The notes: generated from the sequence alone by a model not told the origin. 60,456 nucleotides of DNA from Xenorhabdus kozodoii (GCF_002632875.1 NZ_NJCX01000004.1:1-60456); one strand, 5' to 3'; positions 36,823-46,155 are shown, numbered from the stretch's first letter. Translations and numbers: made by a program.

Positions 36823-38464
36823 GCGCCTCCGTTGTTGGCAGGTTTTTGAGATCCTCATCGTCCAGACCGCATAACCCCTGATAAATCCAACTGGTGAATT
36901 CACTTTCCCGCAGCGCATTCCCCCAGGCAACCGGGCGGATCCCTTTCCAACGCTCATTGAGGAAATGGATCAATTGCTGCTCAGCCTCTTGCCCGGTCAC
37001 CACACCAAGACGATTAAGTAATCCTGCCGCACGACAAGCACAAAGTTCGCCCTGACAGGTTCCCATACCAACACGGGTTCGGCGACGTAAGTCCAGCAAG
37101 TTATTCACGGCCAGAGATTCTGTCGCGTAACGTATTTCCCCTGCGGTGACGGCTTCACATTCACACACCAGACTTTTATCCAACCTTTCCGTACTCAGCA
37201 GTCCAGGCGCGCGATCGCCATGACGATATACTGCCGATCCGCGGATCGGTGCCGACAAGGAAATCATAGTGTGTAATGTCTGGCCGGCGAGATCCCACGA
37301 ACCCGGCAAAGGTTCTTGCGCGGTCGTACAACTTTCTGTCACACCCAGTTTTTCACAGATCTTATCCGTCGCTTGTTCTGCCATTAACCGATAAGTCATC
37401 AGCTTACCGCCAGTAATGGTCATGAAGCCTTGCAGACCATCGCGTTGTGCATGATCAAGCAACACAATTCCCCGACTGACGTTACGACCAGAAGGATCAT
37501 CATCACTCGCCACTAACGGACGCACCCCCGCATAAGCGCGTAAAATGCGTGTCTTCGCAAGTTGGGGAGATAGCCGCGCACCTTCCCGCATCAAGGTATC
37601 CACCTCTTCCGGTGTCACAAACATATTGTCGATCTGATCATATTCAACACGGGTGGAAGTTGTCCCGATCAGTGAGATCGTGTCACCGGGCACGAGGATG
37701 TCGGCATCAGCCGGCTTACGGCAACGGTTAATCACCATATTGTTGATCCTATGCCCAAGGATCAGCAATGCCCCTTTTGCCGGCAACATTCGCACCTGCA
37801 ACTCGGCATATTCAGCGATTTTCTGCCCCCAAATTCCCCCCGCATTCACAATGATTTGGGCATAAATGTCATATAGCCGTTTATGTTGATGATCATAAAC
37901 ATGCACACCGGTCACTTTATCTCCTTGCCGGATCAGTCCCATCACTTCATGGTAAGTCAGCACCTGTGCGCCATGCTCTTTGGCATCCAGCATATTGGCT
38001 GCGGTCAATCTAAAGGGATCAACGGTGCCATCCGGCACCATCACTGCCCCAGTTAAATCGGGGTTAACGGAGGGTTCCAGACGCAAGGCTTCTTCTGGCA
38101 CCATTGCCTGCGCATCAATCCCTGCTTTCCCACAGGCCGTGATAAAAGTCTGCTGATAATCTGGGGGATCTTCTGGCAAAGTGATAAACAATCCATTGGT
38201 TTTTTCAATGCAATGGCGGGCAATGCGCTTGAGGATTTTGTTTTCCTTGATGCACTCTTTTGCCGACTCGCTGTCCGTTACGGCATAACGTGCCCCACTA
38301 TGCAGCAAGCCATGATTGCGCCCTGTCGCTCCTGTGGCAATATCACGGCGTTCCAATAAAATGCAGCGCAAACGGCGGCGGGCGCAGTCTCTCGCAATTC
38401 CTGCACCGGTCGCCCCTCCGCCGATAATGATGACATCAGTTTCTGTTACCGGAGAGACATTCAT
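36809..38464 (-). CDS. glpA: Anaerobic glycerol-3-phosphate dehydrogenase subunit A
   Basis: 551-residue FAD enzyme (E. coli 542) oxidising sn-glycerol-3-phosphate to dihydroxyacetone phosphate under anaerobic conditions. The FAD loop is IIGGGATGAGIARDCA near residue 12, then RNHGLLHSGARYAV (the DAO family signature). Near the C-terminus a BFD-like iron-sulfur segment has CECEAVTAGE and GTCQGELCACR. AAGGAG lies 8 bases before the ATG. A combined FNR-like/GlpR-like site is upstream. Electrons from GlpABC go to menaquinone and can end at fumarate reductase (frdABCD in this window). Confidence 0.98.
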   Translation of the reverse strand: MNVSPVTETDVIIIGGGATGAGIARDCARRRLRCILLERRDIATGATGRNHGLLHSGARYAVTDSESAKECIKENKILKRIARHCIEKTNGLFITLPEDPPDYQQTFITACGKAGIDAQAMVPEEALRLEPSVNPDLTGAVMVPDGTVDPFRLTAANMLDAKEHGAQVLTYHEVMGLIRQGDKVTGVHVYDHQHKRLYDIYAQIIVNAGGIWGQKIAEYAELQVRMLPAKGALLILGHRINNMVINRCRKPADADILVPGDTISLIGTTSTRVEYDQIDNMFVTPEEVDTLMREGARLSPQLAKTRILRAYAGVRPLVASDDDPSGRNVSRGIVLLDHAQRDGLQGFMTITGGKLMTYRLMAEQATDKICEKLGVTESCTTAQEPLPGSWDLAGQTLHTMISLSAPIRGSAVYRHGDRAPGLLSTERLDKSLVCECEAVTAGEIRYATESLAVNNLLDLRRRTRVGMGTCQGELCACRAAGLLNRLGVVTGQEAEQQLIHFLNERWKGIRPVAWGNALRESEFTSWIYQGLCGLDDEDLKNLPTTEAHDEI

Positions 38465-38564
38465 TGGAGACGCTCCTTTTTCGTTTCTATGCCAGTCACG
38501 GCCACGTATCCGGCGAGTTAATATCGAGTCGGGATAGATAAAATATATACAACTTCTGGATTTT

Positions 38565-38583
38565 TTGTTTGATAAGGAACAAA
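38565..38583 (-). promoter_or_regulatory. FNR-like / GlpR-like operator of glpABC
   Basis: TTGTTTGATAAGGAACAAA, about 100 bases upstream of glpA. Its core TTGAT-AAGG-AACAA matches the FNR consensus TTGAT-N4-ATCAA at 9 of 10 positions, and the whole matches the GlpR operator at about 14 of 19 as I recall it. Either fits the known control of glpABC by anaerobiosis and glycerol-3-phosphate. An AT-rich TATATT lies about 20 bases nearer glpA as a possible -10. Confidence 0.5.
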
Positions 38584-38647
38584 AACGAGCGAGAATCGCG
38601 CTTAAAATGTCATAAAAAATGCATGTTCAGGGAAGATGGAAATAAAG

Positions 38648-38677
38648 ATGGGCATGAACCCGCAGGAACATGCCCAT
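38648..38677 (-). terminator. Terminator of the NRPS-MbtH cassette
   Basis: ATGGGCATG / CATGCCCAT (9-bp stem, 12-base loop), 30 bases past the MbtH-like gene, followed on the minus strand by TCTTTATTTCC. It insulates the glpA promoter from the cassette. Confidence 0.65.
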
Positions 38678-38707
38678 AATTTGATTTACGTTATCAAGTA
38701 ACGATAT

Positions 38708-38890
38708 CTATTTTGTTGGCTGCGGCCAAATTTTAGCAATATGGCTCAGACACGCTTCTTTCGTTCCTGTCCTGCCGATTGCCATCCATCCCAGCGGGAT
38801 CTCATACGCAACCGGCCAGACCGAATACTGCTTTTTACCATTGATGACGACCATCCAATTGATGGCATCGCTGCCGGTTAATCGTTCCAT
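38708..38890 (-). CDS. MbtH-like protein, short C-terminus
   Basis: 60 residues. The MbtH fold core is visible: VVINGKKQYSVWP, IPLGWMAIGRTGTKEACLSHIAKIW. The three tryptophans that bind A domains are there, but the protein stops right after the last one and lacks the usual (D/M)RPxSL tail, and family members are usually about 70 residues. MbtH proteins are chaperone-like partners of adenylation domains. The start codon overlaps the end of the A-T-R gene by 13 bases, so the two are co-translated and this is the obvious partner. Confidence 0.85.
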   Translation of the reverse strand: MERLTGSDAINWMVVINGKKQYSVWPVAYEIPLGWMAIGRTGTKEACLSHIAKIWPQPTK

Positions 38891-41800
38891 GATATGGCCT
38901 CCTTTTTAAAACGTTCTGACAGCGCCGCCGGCAAGAATCCAGTACCAATCAGGTAACGCAACACTTGGTGGACGTATTCAGCCGTTATTGTCGGGCAACG
39001 GATAGGGCTTCCCGCTAACCCCGCCAGCGTATTTTTCAGCTCCCGTTCAGGATGAATTTCATTCACATAAGCCGGATCTAATGCACGATAAGGTCTTTCC
39101 GTCATATCTCGGATCAGTGGGATCAAGGGATACAGTGGATGGGTATCATCCAGTGCCAGGATCTTCTCTTTCCCCTCATTAAATGGCACAGGGTTGAGGA
39201 TATAACCAAAATCTTGCACCCAATCGAAAAATTGCCGGATAGAAACCTGCTCTGGGTTGAACAGATTAAAGAATTTTCCATTGGACTCCGGCTGTCTGGA
39301 GATATGCACCAGTGCCGACGCGACATAATCAACCGGTACGATATCCAGCAATAAGGCATGGTCAGGATAAAAACCCATTGCCAAATAACCTTTCAAGGAG
39401 GCGATCAGATAATCATTACCCTGTGCCGCTCCGGTGCGCGTGTGTCCGAGGATCAACCCTGGCCGGTAAATGCTCACAGGGACGCCTCTTTGACGGGCAA
39501 TATTGATGATCCCTTCAGAAACCCATTTACTGCCTGAATAACCGGAAGGGTCACGAACCGGCTCTCCCATCGCACGATCATCTTCCAGATAGGGGCGAGG
39601 CGACTGCGTGGCATACAGTGCATTGACAGAAGAAACATAATGAAAATGTTTCAGGCGCGCGGTACAAGCCAGCTCCAGTGCTGTTCGGGTGCCGTCAACG
39701 TTGATACTTTTCAGGGCGCTATAAGGATAGATGAAATTAACCCATGCCCCGTTGTGGTAAATAACATCAATCTCTTCGGCCAGTTGCGCCCATGACTCCG
39801 GCAATAAACCAAAACGCGGCTGTCCCAAATCACCGAGAATAATATCTACCCGCTCAAGCCCGTCACCAATATCAATGTGGTAATTGTTGCAGCCGGCCTT
39901 GAGCCTTGCACGGGCGTGTTCGGCATCAGAGGCTCGGCATAAGCAAATGACTCTGGCAGAGGTCTGTTTCAGTAACTGCTCCAGCAAATGCAGCCCAAGG
40001 TATCCGGTCGCTCCTGTCAGTAATATTTTATCTGGCTGATACCCATTGGCATGAGCCAATCCATCAGGACGAACCCCTTCTTTCAGGTAAACGTCATCCT
40101 TGAGCCTTTTGGCATGCTGACGAATTAAGGCTTCATTATGGTAAGTTCCGGCGAGCTGAGTCGGGTTTGTCTGACGGGCAGCCATGATTTCATCCAAGAT
40201 GGCGGCTATTTTGGCAATGGTTGGCTCCACATAGATTGCGGAAATCGGCACCCGCAGTGAAAACGCGTTGTCAATGTGTTCGACCATGCGGGCGACCAGA
40301 ATAGAGTGACCGCCGATTTGGAAGAAATCATCCGTGATGCCGAAGATATCCGTTCCCAGTAAACCACGCCAAATTTCATCAACGCGTTTTTCAGTTTCTG
40401 TTCGCGGCGGCACTCTGTCATGGCTGGCATTTAATCGTTCCGCCACCTCTTCCAACCGTTTTTTATCCCTTTTGCCGCTGTTTGTCAGCGGAATATAGGG
40501 AATACGGTAATATTCGGTCGGTATCCAGGCGTCATGCAGTATTTCCCTGAGAGAGCGTTGGGTTTCGCGTACCCATTCCTCCGGCACAACCAAAGTAGGA
40601 TTGAACAGCACAAACGCTTGGATCTTGGCAAAATCACCACTGCCAGCAACGCGAATAATCGCATCCTGTACGCCGTATTGTTTTCTCAATGCAATCTCTA
40701 TCTCACCTAACTCGATTCTATGTCCCCGTACTTTCACCTGATCATCTTGTCTCCCCATATAAATCAAGGAGCCATCCTCAAGCATACGTGCCATATCGCC
40801 GGTCAAATAGGCTCTTTTACCTTTTTGAGTCATGTCGGGGACATATCTTTTGGCCGTTTCGGTTGGGTTATTGCGATAGCCTGCGGTCACGCCCAATCCA
40901 CCGATAAGAATTTCGCCCACGGTTCCTTTAGGCACCGGTCGCAAATGTTCATCCACAACCATAATACTGGTGCCCGGAATAGGTCCTCCCAGTTGCACTT
41001 TATCGCCCTTTTTCATGCAATACGCCGTTGACCAGATGGTTGTTTCCGTGGGGCCATAGACGTTCCATAATGTGCTTCCGGTGGCGGTCAGTTTATCTGC
41101 CAGATCTTGTGACAGCGCCTCCCCGCCACACAACATGCTCATTGCTGGGCGCGGCTTCCATCCCGCATTCAGGGCCATTGACCAGGTAACCGGTGTTGCC
41201 TGGGCGAAAGTGAATTGGGGATCTGACAGTGTTTCAGACAACGCCATTGCATCACGTTGGGTGTCAATTGACGCGATATAGATACTGCCTCCATGCACCA
41301 CGGTCAGCAGCAATTCCAGGACAGAGATATCAAAAGAGAACGTCGTCAATGCCAGCATATGGTCACGCGGGCTAATCGACAACAGTTTGCCAAATCCGCA
41401 TAGGCACGCGGTCAGGTTGTCATGCTGAACTTGTACGGCTTTTGGCAAGCCTGTAGAGCCAGAAGTAAACATCACATAAGCCGGATGATCACCCAACACG
41501 GGGATATCCATGTTTTCTGCTGTTTCAGCGTTGGCCATCGGATTTAGGATAGCATTCATGGGGATGAATGTTGACGCCTTAAGCCCCGCCGAGACGGTAT
41601 CATCGGAGACCAGAATGCTTTCCGGCAGGCTGGCGAGAATATCGTTCAGACGTTTTTCTGGCATCAGGGTATTTAGGGGGATATATACCGCCCCAATTCG
41701 CCACGTTGCCTGCATGGTGATAAACCATGCAATACCTCGCTGGGCCGCAATGGCAACACTGCTACCCATTTTGGCACCGTGGTAACGCAAAATATAAGCC

Positions 41801-42105
41801 GCCTTCTCAATGCGTTGGTCCAATTCCCCAAATGTCAACGTTTCATACGGATCAGAAACCGCTATCTCATTGGGTATACTTTTAGCCAACTCAGACAACC
41901 GAGAAGGGACGCTCTTAAACCACGGTACTAACTCTGCCGTCATGCAACTGATAATACTCGTAAATTCAGGTGCAACAGCAGGAGCGTTTTTTTGCCCAGT
42001 AGTCAATGCTGTGTGTAATATTGCCTTGTGTGTGTAAGTATTCATAATGATACTCTCATTCAGAGCCTCATTGGTTTCATCAATTTTCATGATGAATAGA
42101 GGCAT
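38878..42105 (-). CDS. Single-module NRPS, adenylation-carrier-reductase (A-T-R)
   Basis: 1075 residues. A domain about 75-490 (FTSGSTGLPK, SFDISVLE, NVYGPTETT, YLTGDMAR, SGKRDK with the catalytic Lys), carrier domain about 565-635 (IGGHSIL, Ser601), thioester reductase about 690-1060 with the NADPH loop GATGYLG near 697 and an intact SDR pair (VSS, then YSGSK). There is no C domain and no thioesterase, so an activated amino acid should leave as an aldehyde or alcohol. The specificity code by alignment to GrsA is DILQLGVIWK, close to remembered glycine codes (DILQLGLIWK); moderate confidence only. The architecture also recalls carboxylic acid and aminoadipate reductases. Three starts are possible; Met21 (42045) has the better upstream GAGAG, while the longest frame is listed. 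Read away from glpT, toward glpA. Confidence 0.88.
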   Translation of the reverse strand: MPLFIMKIDETNEALNESIIMNTYTHKAILHTALTTGQKNAPAVAPEFTSIISCMTAELVPWFKSVPSRLSELAKSIPNEIAVSDPYETLTFGELDQRIEKAAYILRYHGAKMGSSVAIAAQRGIAWFITMQATWRIGAVYIPLNTLMPEKRLNDILASLPESILVSDDTVSAGLKASTFIPMNAILNPMANAETAENMDIPVLGDHPAYVMFTSGSTGLPKAVQVQHDNLTACLCGFGKLLSISPRDHMLALTTFSFDISVLELLLTVVHGGSIYIASIDTQRDAMALSETLSDPQFTFAQATPVTWSMALNAGWKPRPAMSMLCGGEALSQDLADKLTATGSTLWNVYGPTETTIWSTAYCMKKGDKVQLGGPIPGTSIMVVDEHLRPVPKGTVGEILIGGLGVTAGYRNNPTETAKRYVPDMTQKGKRAYLTGDMARMLEDGSLIYMGRQDDQVKVRGHRIELGEIEIALRKQYGVQDAIIRVAGSGDFAKIQAFVLFNPTLVVPEEWVRETQRSLREILHDAWIPTEYYRIPYIPLTNSGKRDKKRLEEVAERLNASHDRVPPRTETEKRVDEIWRGLLGTDIFGITDDFFQIGGHSILVARMVEHIDNAFSLRVPISAIYVEPTIAKIAAILDEIMAARQTNPTQLAGTYHNEALIRQHAKRLKDDVYLKEGVRPDGLAHANGYQPDKILLTGATGYLGLHLLEQLLKQTSARVICLCRASDAEHARARLKAGCNNYHIDIGDGLERVDIILGDLGQPRFGLLPESWAQLAEEIDVIYHNGAWVNFIYPYSALKSINVDGTRTALELACTARLKHFHYVSSVNALYATQSPRPYLEDDRAMGEPVRDPSGYSGSKWVSEGIINIARQRGVPVSIYRPGLILGHTRTGAAQGNDYLIASLKGYLAMGFYPDHALLLDIVPVDYVASALVHISRQPESNGKFFNLFNPEQVSIRQFFDWVQDFGYILNPVPFNEGKEKILALDDTHPLYPLIPLIRDMTERPYRALDPAYVNEIHPERELKNTLAGLAGSPIRCPTITAEYVHQVLRYLIGTGFLPAALSERFKKEAISWND

Positions 42106-42784
42106 TAATGCTGGTAGTCGTTATTCTTCAATTTTTGTCTACATTCAGTATTTGCAAATACCTTATGTTGACGCCAACTGAATCAGAAAAATAAATTGCA
42201 AAAAATTATTGCGAATTTAATAAATATATTGATTAGTATTAATTTGTAATCTTTTATTAATTAAACAATCAACTTATATAAAGCCAATCATTATTTGGAA
42301 GACAGCATGTATTACGCCTATACAACCTGCGACCAAACTCAATTAACCAGTTGATATTATTATATTTTACAACGAAAAATAGTCATCCAAACCGGCTTGA
42401 AAACTGCTATCATGAGTATGAATAACTATTTGTAGTAATATCCATTATGTTGGGTTTTAATTTCAAACATTTTATTTATAACTGTGTTATAAAAAACGCA
42501 AAGCATGTAAATAAAAAAATGAATCACATAAATAAATGAGGGCATTATGTAAATAACTTCGGCAAGAAAATAGGGCGATTTTTTAAAAACAGCAGGTAGG
42601 GAAATGCTTTTATTTATTAAATAACATTTATAATAGGAACGTTTGTGTGGATTATATTTATCTCATTTTTTTCATGATGACGATATCAGGCAAATTCCCC
42701 TAACAATAATGCGCTTTTATTGGGTCGAGAATATAAACAAATTTTAAACGTGCAAAAATAAAAAATAACCAAAAAGCCGCTCAT

Positions 42785-42800
42785 TGTGACTATCATCACA
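42785..42800 (+). promoter_or_regulatory. CRP site upstream of glpT
   Basis: TGTGA-CTATCA-TCACA: both half-sites match the cAMP-CRP consensus exactly, 220 bases before the glpT start. E. coli glpTQ is CRP-activated. Confidence 0.7.
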
Positions 42801-42922
42801 CTAATATAAATAAATTGTATTCAAAAAAAGTGCTAAATCACTCAAAATTATCGACTTTGCGAAATTATATCTATATGTTAGCGATACCTCACAGTCATAT
42901 AAGGTTGTTTTCAGCTAATATT

Positions 42923-42941
42923 AGCTTCGATATAGAAAATA
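42923..42941 (+). promoter_or_regulatory. GlpR-like operator upstream of glpT
   Basis: AGCTTCGATATAGAAAATA matches the GlpR operator ATGTTCGATAACGAACATT at about 13 of 19 positions, 80 bases before the glpT ATG. Plausible but weak. Confidence 0.35.
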
Positions 42942-43020
42942 AGTAGTCAAAATTTTCGTTTAGCACCATCACTGCTTAATGGTGGTGACTCGCTCATACA
43001 AAAGTCACGTGGAGACAAAT

Positions 43021-44370
43021 ATGTTAAGTATTTTCAAGCCGGCGCCTCATAAGGCTCGGTTGCCTGCGCAGGAAATAGATCCACTCTATCGTCGCTTGCG
43101 CTGGCAAATTTTTATGGGAATTTTCTTTGGATATGCAGCTTACTATCTGGTAAGAAAAAACTTTGCACTCGCCATACCTTCTTTGATCGATCAAGGTTTT
43201 TCTAAGGGAGATCTTGGCTTCGCACTATCAGGTATTTCGATTGCTTACGGATTCTCAAAATTCATCATGGGTTCCGTTTCCGACCGTTCGAATCCACGTG
43301 TTTTCTTGCCGGCGGGTTTGATACTGGCAGCGGTGGTGATGCTGTTTATGGGCTTTGTGCCATGGGCCACTTCCAGCATTGCTATCATGTTTTCTTTGTT
43401 GTTCCTCTGCGGTTGGTTCCAGGGCATGGGATGGCCTCCTTGCGGACGTACCATGGTGCACTGGTGGTCACAGAAAGAGCGTGGCCGTATTGTTTCTGTC
43501 TGGAACTGTGCCCACAACGTTGGCGGGGGTATACCACCATTACTGTTCATGTTGGGGATGGCCTGGTTCAATGACTGGAAAGCGGCATTTTATATGCCAG
43601 CCTTTGCGGCTATCGTCGTGGCACTCATCGTTTTTGCCATAATGCGTGATACACCACAATCTTGTGGTTTGCCATCAATTGAAGAGTATAAAAACGACTA
43701 CCCTGCCGATTATACGGAAAAGAACGAAAAGGAACTGACGGCAAAAGAAATCTTCATGCAGTACGTTTTGCCGAACAAGTTGCTGTGGATGATCGCCGTA
43801 GCCAACGTATTCGTCTATTTGCTGCGTTACGGTATCCTTGATTGGTCACCCACTTACTTGAAGGAAGTCAAAGACTTCACCATGGATAAATCTTCCTGGG
43901 CTTACTTCCTGTATGAGTATGCGGGTATTCCAGGTACGCTGCTGTGTGGTTGGATGTCTGACAAAGTCTTTAAAGGTAACCGGGGTGCTACTGGCGTATT
44001 CTTTATGATCCTTGTCACCATCGCCACTATCGTATTCTGGCTGAACCCAGAAGGTAACCCTACGATTGATATGATCTGTATGCTGGTTATCGGCTTCCTG
44101 ATTTACGGACCGGTGATGTTAATCGGCCTGCACGCCCTGGAATTAGCACCGAAAAAAGCAGCCGGAACCGCCGCAGGCTTTACGGGTCTGTTTGGCTATT
44201 TGGGGGGTTCAGTTGCGGCCAGTATTATCGTCGGCTATACCGTTGACTATTTCGGTTGGGACGGTGGCTTTATGGTCATGATCGGCGGTAGCATTCTCTC
44301 TGTTATTCTGTTGTTGTTTGTGATGTTAAGTGAAAACAAACATAAGCAGGAAATTGCCCGTCAAGGTTAA
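43021..44370 (+). CDS. glpT: Glycerol-3-phosphate:phosphate antiporter
   Basis: 449-residue major-facilitator protein with 12 membrane segments (E. coli 452). Arg45 in [14 protein letters not shown] is one of the two arginines that bind the phosphate group; the SDRSNPR loop between TM2 and TM3 and the [10 protein letters not shown] region are family hallmarks. It imports G3P in exchange for phosphate. The start at MLSIFKP is chosen for GGAG seven bases upstream and for match with other GlpT proteins; an upstream in-frame extension is rejected. glpQ follows, but after 708 bases and two repeats rather than directly as in E. coli. Confidence 0.97.
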   Translation: MLSIFKPAPHKARLPAQEIDPLYRRLRWQIFMGIFFGYAAYYLVRKNFALAIPSLIDQGFSKGDLGFALSGISIAYGFSKFIMGSVSDRSNPRVFLPAGLILAAVVMLFMGFVPWATSSIAIMFSLLFLCGWFQGMGWPPCGRTMVHWWSQKERGRIVSVWNCAHNVGGGIPPLLFMLGMAWFNDWKAAFYMPAFAAIVVALIVFAIMRDTPQSCGLPSIEEYKNDYPADYTEKNEKELTAKEIFMQYVLPNKLLWMIAVANVFVYLLRYGILDWSPTYLKEVKDFTMDKSSWAYFLYEYAGIPGTLLCGWMSDKVFKGNRGATGVFFMILVTIATIVFWLNPEGNPTIDMICMLVIGFLIYGPVMLIGLHALELAPKKAAGTAAGFTGLFGYLGGSVAASIIVGYTVDYFGWDGGFMVMIGGSILSVILLLFVMLSENKHKQEIARQG

Positions 44371-44402
44371 TGATATTACTGAAAGACGCTGATTAATAAC
44401 CC

Positions 44403-44505
44403 TATCAATCGCCTTTCAAGATGCATCTTATATCTCCCCGCGTAGCGGGGAGATATAAGCACTCTCATTGGCTTGCAAACGGCAACTTGAAGTTGGATTG
44501 GTATA
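44403..44505. repeat. Family A palindromic repeat, copy 3
   Basis: Reverse orientation relative to the 16919 copy. The central stem is TATATCTCCCCGC with its complement around GTA or similar; the right end is GGATTGGTATA. The left end is slightly damaged (TATCAATCGCC). It lies 33 bases after the glpT stop codon. Confidence 0.88.
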
Positions 44506-44672
44506 CGTAGTTAAGTGTGTTATTTCTCATTAAACACACTGATTACTTTTATCTTATGAATATCTTCATTATATCTCTACTGCATTCACAATCTGTTGAT
44601 TTTGTATTTTGATATTATGTAAACCAATTTGTCATTATTCATTTATCTGATTTGCCGTGACTACCTGATGCT

Positions 44673-44777
44673 TATACCAGTCGCCTTTCAAGATGCGTCT
44701 TATATCTCCCCGCGCAGCGGGGAGATATAAACACTCTCATTGGCTTACAAACTGCAACTTGAAGTTGGATTGGTATA
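44673..44777. repeat. Family A palindromic repeat, copy 4
   Basis: 105-bp intact copy, TATACCAGTCGCC ... GGATTGGTATA, same orientation as copy 3, between glpT and glpQ. Confidence 0.9.
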
Positions 44778-44886
44778 TTTCAATATAAAAATCCATGTTA
44801 GATGATAAGCACGAGAGGCAAAGGCGTGCTCTACACATTCGTTGAGAACAAGACTGAATATAAACAAAATCCAAAGAAACATTTTT

Positions 44887-44904
44887 ATGTCATAAAATTG
44901 TGAC
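44887..44904 (+). promoter_or_regulatory. Possible PhoB box upstream of glpQ
   Basis: ATGTCATAAAATTGTGAC matches the PhoB box CTGTCATAAAACTGTCAC at 15 of 18 positions, 175 bases before glpQ. The site also reads as an inverted pair TATGTCA / TGACATA. A second TTATGTC / GACATAA pair follows at 44938-44973. Confidence 0.4.
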
Positions 44905-45078
44905 ATACTGCGGGTAAAGTTAATATTCAGGATTGTGTTATGTCATTATCTTATATAAAAATCGACATAAATTAACACCCTATTTTTCTGGCTACCGACG
45001 AAAGACAAAAAATGAGTAACGCGGTAAATAACATCGTTTTTTGTTTAAAATTTCTATTAGCATAAATGGAGAATCCCA

Positions 45079-46155
45079 ATGCAGACCCCTATTAAGGCAA
45101 TTATGGCCGGTATTCTGTTAGCATCATCCATGTCAGGCATTGCACATGCCGCAGATAAAATTGTTATCGCCCATCGTGGCGCTAGCGGTTATTTGCCTGA
45201 ACACACATTACCCGCCAAAGCAATGGCCTATGCACAAGGTGCGGATTATCTTGAGCAAGATCTGGTCATGACGAAAGATGACCAGCTCATTGTACTGCAC
45301 GATCACTATCTTGATCGCGTCACGGATGTCGCAGAGCGTTTTCCAAACCGCGCCCGTGCTGACGGCCGTTATTATGCTATCGACTTTACCCTGCCAGAAA
45401 TTAAGTCACTGAAATTTACCGAAGGTTTTGATATCAAGGATGGAAAAAAAGTCCAAAGCTATCCTGGACGTTTCCCAATGGGTAAATCAGATTTCCACAT
45501 CCATACCTTTCAGGAAGAGCTTGAATTTATTCAAGGATTGAACAAATCGACGGGCAAAGACATTGGTATTTATCCTGAAATTAAAGCGCCATGGTTCCAT
45601 CGTCAGGAAGGTAAAGATATCACCAGCAAGGTACTGGAAGTCCTGAAACAGTATGGCTATACCAAAAAGAGCGATAAAGTTTATCTACAATGTTTTGATG
45701 CCAATGAACTCAAACGCATCAAAAATGAGCTAGAGCCGAAGCTGGGGATGGATCTGAAACTGATCCAGCTTATCGCTTACACCGATTGGAATGAAACTTA
45801 CGAACAAAAGCCAGATGGCACATGGCAGAATTATAGCTATGAATGGATGTTTAAACCGGGTGCCATGAAAGAAGTGGCAAAATATGCTGATGGAATTGGC
45901 CCAGATTACCATATGCTTATTGCCAGTAACTCTACGCCAAACAACATTAAATTGACCGGCATGGTGAAAGAGGCTCACGCCAGCCATCTGGCGGTACACC
46001 CCTATACCATCCGTATCGACCAATTGCCAAAATATGCCACCAGCGGCAACCAGCTATTTGATATTGTTTTCGACAAGGCGAATGTCGATGGGGCATTTAC
46101 CGATTTCCCTGATTTAGCAGTGAAGTTCCTGAGAAAACATCACGAGCATAAATAA
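45079..46155 (+). CDS. glpQ: Periplasmic glycerophosphodiester phosphodiesterase
   Basis: 358 residues, exactly the length of E. coli GlpQ. An N-terminal signal peptide (hydrophobic 7-20, AHA/AD cleavage near 24) sends it to the periplasm. The catalytic motif HRGASGYLPEHT carries His32, Arg33 and Glu41, followed by LEQDLVMTKD and LHDHYLDR with the second His. It cleaves glycerophosphodiesters to glycerol-3-phosphate, which GlpT imports. GGAG lies upstream of the ATG. Separation from glpT by repeats and a possible PhoB box suggests its own promoter. Confidence 0.97.
   Translation: MQTPIKAIMAGILLASSMSGIAHAADKIVIAHRGASGYLPEHTLPAKAMAYAQGADYLEQDLVMTKDDQLIVLHDHYLDRVTDVAERFPNRARADGRYYAIDFTLPEIKSLKFTEGFDIKDGKKVQSYPGRFPMGKSDFHIHTFQEELEFIQGLNKSTGKDIGIYPEIKAPWFHRQEGKDITSKVLEVLKQYGYTKKSDKVYLQCFDANELKRIKNELEPKLGMDLKLIQLIAYTDWNETYEQKPDGTWQNYSYEWMFKPGAMKEVAKYADGIGPDYHMLIASNSTPNNIKLTGMVKEAHASHLAVHPYTIRIDQLPKYATSGNQLFDIVFDKANVDGAFTDFPDLAVKFLRKHHEHK

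Larger units (their letters stand above)
42106..43020. other. AT-rich region between the NRPS cassette and glpT
   Basis: About 915 bases, very AT-rich, no supported gene. It should hold the cassette promoter (left) and the glpT promoter (right); a perfect CRP site and a GlpR-like site lie in the right third. No repeat element is recognised. Confidence 0.6.

Noticed and set aside
36823-36957. N-terminal extension of glpB
   Set aside because: It lies wholly inside glpA; GlpB proteins start at the MKFDVVLIG region.
42979-43020. Upstream extension of glpT
   Set aside because: The ATG at 43021 has GGAG seven bases upstream and aligns with GlpT proteins.
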